Below are positions 34,459 to 41,361 of a DNA stretch of 41,361 bases, in pieces. Position numbers and translations under genes: made by a program. The DNA comes from Lingula anatina (Eukaryota > Brachiopoda > Lingulata > Lingulida > Lingulidae), in NCBI RefSeq assembly GCF_001039355.2, contig NW_019774047.1:1-41361 (forward strand). The letters are read 5' to 3'. Within the stretch, counting starts at the first letter, position 1; every line of letters begins with the position of its first letter. The notes under the pieces were generated by a model. It made no database searches. It was not told the DNA's origin and saw only the letters and a list, made by a program, of their open reading frames with translations.

Positions 34459-35616
34459 GTCTGTAATTCTTCTGAAAGTACTTTAAACCATGTACTTTTG
34501 TACTTGGGCTCGTAAATGAAGAAGATAAAGCAATGCTCTTTGTTATATGCAATCAATGACCTGTAAAAACTGTATAAGTATACAAACTTCGATTTTTTGT
34601 TTGTTTACATGCAGTAGGCACTATAATTGACTTAAATGAAATCATTAAGAAACGCAGTCTCGCGTTAATTCCAATAAGATATCATTTTAGTTTAGAGTAT
34701 GATAGATTCTATCTAATGGTATTCAATTACCTGTACCAAATGCAAGGTTATAACATTTCTGAAATTTTAAGAAGCACATCTTAATATGAATGGCATAATG
34801 TAAAATAAAATAACTTCAGAAATGTTTCGTCTCCGAAGATTGTTGAAGATCCTGTTAATGGTTTTTACGGTATGACAGGTTTTAATTCAATATAAGGTAT
34901 TCGAACGATATTGAATTTGGCGAATAGGAGGGCGAAAATAAATATAATCATTATGATAGTTTAATTCATTTTGCGTTTCTTCAATGTCTTGAAAAGATCA
35001 GTTTAAGGGGGTTATTAAGTTTATTAATATGAAGACAAGTGTTTTATATAAAAAATTGGGAAATATTATGTCATTTCATTTTGTGGGAATAACGATTTGA
35101 AACAAACTGACAACCACCGTTGGAGAACACCGAGCATAAATCAAAGACATTATATACGCGTTTGAAAATGTTCATAAGTCACATCCTTTTTATTTCTAGA
35201 GACTATAAAATAGGCCTAAGGCAAGCTTGTGAAACAGAATCGAGGAAAATAAACGATAAAATACAAATAAAATAGTCTCTATGGGTAAATGGTGACTTAA
35301 TGACATTCTTTTAAAACACCTGAAGGATTTTGATCTTATTTTTACCCGGTTCATTAACCAATCAAGGAGGTGGCAGGTGACCGTCGAGCGTAGTTGTGAA
35401 AGAAAATTACGGTAAAGTTAATCAGTAAGATTTCTATTTGATGTAGATACCTGTTGTTAGATACCTGTGAGCATTATTGTTAGATGCGCAACTGCCACAA
35501 GGAGATTATGTGTCTCCACAGAAGAGAGGTCTCAGTCCAAATAGTCGACAGCGGCTTATCTTGACTGACGGAGTTCTTGTGCTGCTGGAGATTTACTCTG
35601 AACGATAAACAGAAAA
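34459..35616. other. Intergenic spacer, 3' UTR and promoter
   Basis: Between the six-exon gene and the RMDN1-like gene, on the same strand. It should hold the first gene's 3' UTR (AATAAA at 34804 and 34938) and the second gene's promoter near 35350-35600. The minus-strand open frame 35480-35683 is a shadow. Confidence 0.6.
35358..35362 (+). promoter_or_regulatory. CCAAT box candidate upstream of the RMDN1-like gene
   Basis: TTAACCAATCAAGG lies about 255 bases before the ATG at 35617, in a segment with several CpG (GACCGTCGAGCG). No TATA box is evident at a suitable place. The assignment is weak and rests on position and motif. Confidence 0.25.
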
Positions 35617-38600
35617 ATGTTCCGGCGAAAACTTCGACTGCTTCAAAGTATTTGGACATTCTGTCGACGTAATCAACAATCAAGACAGCAAATTAGAAAA
35701 ATATTTACGAAGCAGGTAAGCAATAATTCTTATTGCTACTTGTTTGGTTAACAATTGGCTTTACGGGTTAACTTGGATGCACCATCTCGTCATTAAAGTT
35801 TCGGTGACACTGACACCTTGCGTTGAATGGAATTGACACTTTTATCAGTTAAGGCCTATCAGGGTTCACGCACTGCTTTTTGTTATCAAATAATGCTAGG
35901 GACTTTGGAGTACAGGTTAACGTATCTGGCTGTGAATAAACCGGTTGAAGTTTTAAGTTATCTCATTTAGATCGATGTATTTTTCTCAAGAAATCAATTT
36001 AAACAGGGGGGCAAAAGTTGCTTAAGTTGATTTTCAAGTTCTAAATTATGTCCCAAATGCTTAAGATTTGTCACACAATACTTTTAGGAGGTGGGCATGA
36101 AGAACAATTTTGGTTATAGGATTTTTCCAAGTACTTTTTTTAATCACCAGCATTTTGGGATTTTTCCAAGCAGAATAATCACTGTTTAAATAGTTTTCAG
36201 TTTAAAAGTTTGTTCTTAATTTCTATGTCTGTGTCTAGTCTCTAGCTTTTTGGGATTTTTCCAGGTAGAATAATCACTTATAAAAAGTTTTCAGTTTAAA
36301 AGTTTGTTCTTAATTTCTTTTTCGCTGTTCCCTACATCATCAAAACATTAACCCAGTAATAGTGCAAGCTGTCCTCAGTTCTCTTTGCATTAAATGAAAA
36401 GCAGGGTGTATAATAAAAATGGATAAAATCTTGTGGAAGTTGTGGGACACATTTCATGGCTGTTTGCAAAAACCAACAACTAGTGCCACTTTCAGCTTTT
36501 TAAAATTATAATTTGCTTAATCCCATATGATGAACTGTAACATTTTCCTGAGGGATTATCTGTGTTGGCCCACCCTGTATACATGTAGATATCTTTATAT
36601 TTTTAAGCAGATGTCAAATTTGTGACATCTTTAAAATTCAGAATGGCTTATGTTGGGAATGGATTATGATTAAGCAAAAAATGGTGTTCCAGGAGGGTTA
36701 AACAGCAGTAAAAAAATTATGTTAAATTTATACATTGCTTTAAGTGAATGGAAAGTGTTAATTTTTTATTATGTAAATTTTACTGAGAATCAGTACCACA
36801 TATACAAGCATTCAACTCTTTCAAGGCATTCCTAGTTTTCATGAATACCTACCTTTCTCGGTATCAACATTCAGACTATTGTAATATGACAGATGTCTAC
36901 ACAAGATATCTTCATTTAATATTATCTGTGAGATATATATAATCTTTAATATTTTTCCTAGTTTCTGCCATCTGCATCAAGATGGCTGCTTTTACCTGGG
37001 GCTGTGGTTAGCATGAGAGGGTTTACATTTGGAATGAGGCCATCAGAGAAAGAACCTGAAGGTAAGCTTATTATAAGTTACATTCATGAAAGATGGGTTC
37101 TCAATTTTATAAAAATATTTATAATAAGACTGATGTAATATTCAATTGTGTCAAATCATTAAATGTCACAAGGTAATAGCAAACATTTAAGAATGTATTC
37201 AAAAGAAAAGTGTTCTTGATATTGTGATTCTTTTTCTTTGTGAACATGTTTAGTAATCTTTTGAATTTTTGTATTAGCTTTAGTATTAGTGGTTGAGACT
37301 ACTAGTAATGAATTTCACTTTAAAATAAAATCAGAAACAGAGAACTCTAAAAGAGGTTCATTTATACCTGATAATTTTCTCAACGTTTATGAATAGAATA
37401 TATAATATGTTAGTGACGTTATGGAATGGAGATTTGTTAAAATTTAAGTAAGTTTAATTTTTGCTTAATAATCGTCTAATAATACATGAGAAAAGAAAGT
37501 GCCAAAATTGTCAATGAAGCACTTTCCAATATTGGCTCATTGGTCAGTGCTTCATTTCCGCTCTGTGATCTGTTTTTCTCCTCCACACTGAAAAAATCTG
37601 ACAGTCTTTAAGACCACGTTTGTATGATTCAGCCACATCTGCCTCCAAAAGCCCTGAAGAGAAGATAATTGAACAGGCTGATGAGTTATTCGATAAATCT
37701 GACACTCTGGCATTATACGACTACCTAATCCAATACAAAGACAGCTCGAATGATGAGCTCTTATGGAGACTGGCACGAGCAGCCACAGACAAAGGAAAAT
37801 TACTGAAGGATCCTGCTAAGAAGGATTATTACTATGAAGCTTTTAAATATGCCAAAATGGCACTGGAGAAAAATCCGAACAATTTTGCCTGTCATAAGGT
37901 AAGATGAAAAGGAATTATTTTATAATCTGGTGTAAGTCACTATAATCTGTAGGAGGCACTGTGTAGGTAAACCAGTGGGTTTTTCATATTCCGTGTTATA
38001 CTTATGGATGCTAGGACACTAGTATGTGCATATGTGCATCTTGTCTTGACTAAGAATAAATTGTCACTGCCTGCCATCAAACTTGTACTGTTATATGAAT
38101 TTTTTTATTCTTTTGAGGTTATATTTATGTCTTTACAACATTTGTATCCATGGACAAAAATAATTGATTTACCTTTTTAAAAGTTAATATATGCATGAAG
38201 AACATGTAACCCCAGGTTTTATCATTATTTTAGCAATTTGGAATACTGGAATTAGTTCTTCATTTAAGTGTTTATATGCTTCCTATATATAGATGTTAGA
38301 TTTTCCCCATTTGAGCTGCTCATTTGAATTGAAACGGAAAGGAATATTTGTATATGACCATGGCCAAAAATTCCCATTAGGTTTAACTTACACCAGAAAT
38401 AAGCTAATTGATATCACCAAACATCCATATTGCTTAAACAAGTACTAATAGTTTCTCATTTTGTAAATACAACCCATGTGTATTGTAACAGTTTAAAAAT
38501 TTAAATCCCTTCAACAAGATGGCAATGAAAAATATATATAATTCTTGTGTAGGTTGTCAGTTGTGGTAGGTTTTATCAGTGTGATATGACTCTAATATTG

Positions 38601-40291
38601 TCATCGATATTAGCAATTGAGATGAGTCAGCAGCTTGCACAGCAAGTCCTTGTAGATTAATAGGAATTTCAGATTCCATTCAAGAAAAATGTCCAGCAAG
38701 CTGTTAGTATTGATTTTTTTTTCATGTGACACAGAGACAGTTAACTTGTATTCCCATGGTATATATGCCAGGTTCTTATAGCTGAACTGCAGAAAAAAGG
38801 GGGCCAGGGAAACACTTTTGTACATGACAAATGCAAAAAAATTGATATGGATTTCAGCATTGACCATTTTAGTAAAAAAAGTTTTTTCAGTAAATATACC
38901 CCACTGCTTTTGTTATTTATTACATTGGTAGAATATATGTACAGCTAGTTTTGAAGACATAAAAAAAGATTGTGCCACAGTTATATATATAGATTAATTT
39001 TTTTTATTCAAGTGGTATGCCATATTGTTAGACTACACAGGAGAATATGAAGGCACGAAGCAGAGGATAGCAAATGCATATGAAGTGAAAGAGCACTTTT
39101 TAGTAAGTAGAGATCTCTATGGTCACACTAACATTATATTCTTACTAGAGGACTTTTTACATCAGGTGTGATATATTAGTATTCTGCTCATAGCGTAGTA
39201 GTTAGAGAGGTTCTGCATTGCCACAGGGTTTTATAAGTTTGATTTTTGCTGTTTGGAAGGTAATTCCCATTGAAAACATCGGCCTTTTTAAATCGATCCA
39301 AATCTGTGGGACTCTCACTGAATGCACTCAATTTTACAGATTAACAGGTTTTCTCCTGGCATTAGTTACGTTAAAGAAAAGCTGGTACTAGTAATTATAC
39401 AAGTATGCTGTAGAGGAGGCATGTTAATCTGTAAATCTGATTGCATTCATTGAGTGTCCCTACAAAGTTGGATAGATCTATGTAAAAATATTCTTGGGAA
39501 TGAGCCTAAAGTTAAGTATGATATCACTGATCTAATATGAGAAGTACACACAAAAACAACAAAAAATGCTTGAATTAATATGACAAGTACGGTATGTAAA
39601 AAAACAACAAAAATGCTTAACTTCATACTATTTGTAAACTAGTTAAGAGAATAAACATTAGACTTTTGAAAATGGCATAATATCAGATTTTTCTGCTTTG
39701 CAGAAAGCAGTAGAATTAAACCCAAAAGATGCCACTTCTGTCCACTCCCTAGGTTACTGGTGAGTAGAACCTTGAATTGAGGAGAGTTACTGCAGTCTGA
39801 ATCAAAAATAAAAATGAAGAAAAATAAAGAAATACACAAATATATTATGCTGAAATTTTCTCCATTTTGCAGGTGTTTTTTGTTTGCTGACCTACCTTGG
39901 TATCAACAGAAAATTGCTTCAGTCATATTTACCACTCCGCCCACTTCTACTTATGAGGAGGTAGGTCAGGGCCTTTGTTCAGTGACCATGTATTAACAAA
40001 GTACCTAGAAGTGGGATTTAATTAAAATTTTTGTGTATTGCATTCTTATGCAATTTAAGAAATTAAATTATATTTCAAATGAAAAATAATAATAAGCCAA
40101 CCTTGCTACTATACTTAATATTATGTGCTGTAATTTCTTGCAGTTTTTCAGAAATCATTTTGTAATGATAAATTAAAACGTAATTTAAGTGTATGAAAAC
40201 ATCATTATTTGAGGCCTTCAAGTAATAGTACTTAAAACTGATACGTTTTTTCTGTCCTAGGCCTTGAAGTTTTTTTTGGAGGCTGAAAGAA
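35617..40291 (+). CDS. RMDN1: RMDN1-like (FAM82B) regulator of microtubule dynamics protein, 3'-incomplete
   Basis: Exons are 35617-35715, 36962-37061, 37633-37898, 39013-39102, 39704-39759, 39873-39960 and 40261-40291. All are in phase and give 243 residues plus one base. The first 33 residues have no Asp or Glu and many Arg/Lys (MFRRKLRLLQSIW), like a mitochondrial presequence; human RMDN1 is mitochondrial. From residue 75 the RMDN TPR-like region matches clearly: DELLWRLARA (107-116), YEAFKYAKMALEKN (134-147), WYAILLDYTGEYEG (156-169), IANAYEVKEHF (174-184), ELNPKDATSVHSLG (189-202), ADLPWYQQKIA (209-219), TPPTSTYEEAL (225-235). The family binds microtubules and helps chromosome segregation in worms. 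Lack of a long N-terminal extension favours RMDN1 over RMDN3. The in-frame acceptor of exon 3 is GTATGATTCAG; an upstream CAG at 37604 is out of phase. The remaining roughly 60-70 residues must lie beyond the window. Confidence 0.92.
39262..39503. mobile_element. Foldback element in an RMDN1 intron
   Basis: It begins AATTCCCATTGAAAA, then ATCGATCCAAATCTGTGGGACTC-type sequence, and ends GAGTGTCCCTACAAAG ... TTCTTGGGAATGA. It is a full-length copy of the family at 20806-21049, in the intron 39103-39703. Confidence 0.7.
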
Positions 40292-41361
40292 GTAAGTGCA
40301 TGTGTTGAACAGATCTTGATCACCTCTCTTCTGGGACATGATATCACAAGTTGGTTGGACTCTCAAGAGCACATTGAGTTAACTTAAAGCCCTACCATTT
40401 TTTTCCTGCACAAATAAACTTAAGATTATATGTGTGATCTGAGTAACTACATTTCTTGGATTTCTTCATCATGAAAGTGCCCATAAAATATAGCACAGAT
40501 GCTGAGCTTACTGAGCTGACTTCACTGCACACAAAAATCAGCAGAACCGTAATTTCATCTTGGGATTTCAATCCACTTGTGTCAGGTTCAGCCCTGTCCC
40601 TTCCAAACTTATAATGAGAAGTTGTGTAATTGCTTAAAATTGCACCATTATAAACATGAAGAAGTAGTTTATTTTTCAGAGAAGAATTTCGTCAGCTGTG
40701 AAATAGTTAACCTCCAATAATTTTATGTCTAACAGAAAGCTGTTGATTGAAGAAAAATTACTTTATTTTTGCAGTAAATTTCTGAATTTAAATAAAAAGA
40801 TGTGCAAAAAAAGAAGAAACAGTAAAGGTTTTGGGACAGGAGGGGAGAATTAGAAAAAAACTTTTGAAATCTTGAGCCTGACATTGCAAAATGTTATGAT
40901 TTTGTAATCAAATGCACCACTGCCGTGGTGATTAAGTAAAATGTATTGAAGGAAAAATACATACAACAGAGGATGAAATAAGATTAAATGAAGTAAAGAA
41001 TACTTTATACGTATTATACATCAGCATAGCATCACAATGAGGATACAAATGATTTTAATTATGTAATGTTCATTTGATGTACATACTAGTGCAGGTAAAT
41101 TTTTTTGTGACTTTATGACCCCATTATACAGAATATTGATACAGATAAGATAATACACAAAATACCAGCACTGAAATTAACACAGGGCAAACTCGTAGAA
41201 CTCCAGTAGTTTGCATGATATATTAAACTGTACATAATTTACGGTGACTACAGTATGTATCAGTTGGTTAAGTCCGAAATTCTTTTCACTTCAACATTTT
41301 GCCACCAACTTTGTTATTGAATTGAGTCATGCTTGGGGGGGGGGGGGGGGGGGCCGGGGGG
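40292..41361. other. RMDN1 intron running into poly-G at the window end
   Basis: A donor GTAAGT at 40292 opens an intron of more than 1 kb, and no phase-compatible exon is seen. The last 27 bases are almost pure G, as at a contig edge or low-quality end. Confidence 0.6.

Noticed and set aside
41335-41361. Poly-G tract as a telomere or G-quadruplex element
   Set aside because: Near-pure G at the very end looks like a contig edge or base-calling artefact; no telomeric TTAGGG repeats are present.

Overview
The window is nuclear DNA from an animal, most likely a marine invertebrate. The evidence is AT-rich sequence, genes split by GT-AG introns of about 0.2 to 3 kb, animal-specific protein families, many dinucleotide microsatellites, and abundant short inverted-repeat transposons. 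I cannot name the species. Nothing here is bacterial: no operons, ribosome binding sites or CRISPR arrays. Almost all long open frames are chance or repeat-derived.

Two genes are solid, both on the plus strand in the right-hand quarter. At 30929-34458 six exons join in phase into a complete 341-residue protein with PGYxGYVPR and TYPxNPFNK motifs. These motifs are typical of proteins lining the inside of ciliary and sperm doublet microtubules; SPMIP7/SPATA48 is my best but unproven guess. A perfect CRE, TGACGTCA, lies 40 bases upstream of its ATG. At 35617-40291 seven exons join in phase into the first 243 residues of an RMDN1-like (FAM82B) TPR protein with a mitochondrial-type N-terminus. Its 3' end lies beyond the window, which stops in a poly-G run.

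The left part holds a convincing first coding exon (1423-1634) with a palindromic E2F site just before its ATG. It also holds a set of phase-compatible exons (8806-8945, an 18-nt micro-exon at 11119-11136, and 15260-15403) from a gene I do not recognise. The first two of these exons lie in a 3.4-kb block present twice in tandem (8071-11387 and 11473-15004) with a single N near the junction. Because the 140-nt exon is not a multiple of three, using both copies in one mRNA would shift the frame. A second, 0.5-kb duplication with an N at the junction lies at about 27195-28190. Both look more like two alleles laid end to end by the assembler than true gene duplication.

The middle (about 15.4-30 kb) is mostly intron or intergenic DNA. 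On the minus strand it has a well-bounded 42-nt exon (16915-16956), a MYND-like cysteine-rich candidate exon (about 23403-23539) and a second cysteine-rich open frame (18325-18564). A CpG-bearing segment near 30.0-30.3 kb carries donor-like sites on both strands. These may belong to a minus-strand gene starting near 30.2 kb, but I cannot join them.

At least five families of non-autonomous inverted-repeat elements (MITE/foldback type) are visible, some in two or three copies. There is also a degenerate 88-91-bp minisatellite and numerous (AC)n, (AG)n and homopolymer tracts. I found no tRNA, rRNA, viral or transposase gene.
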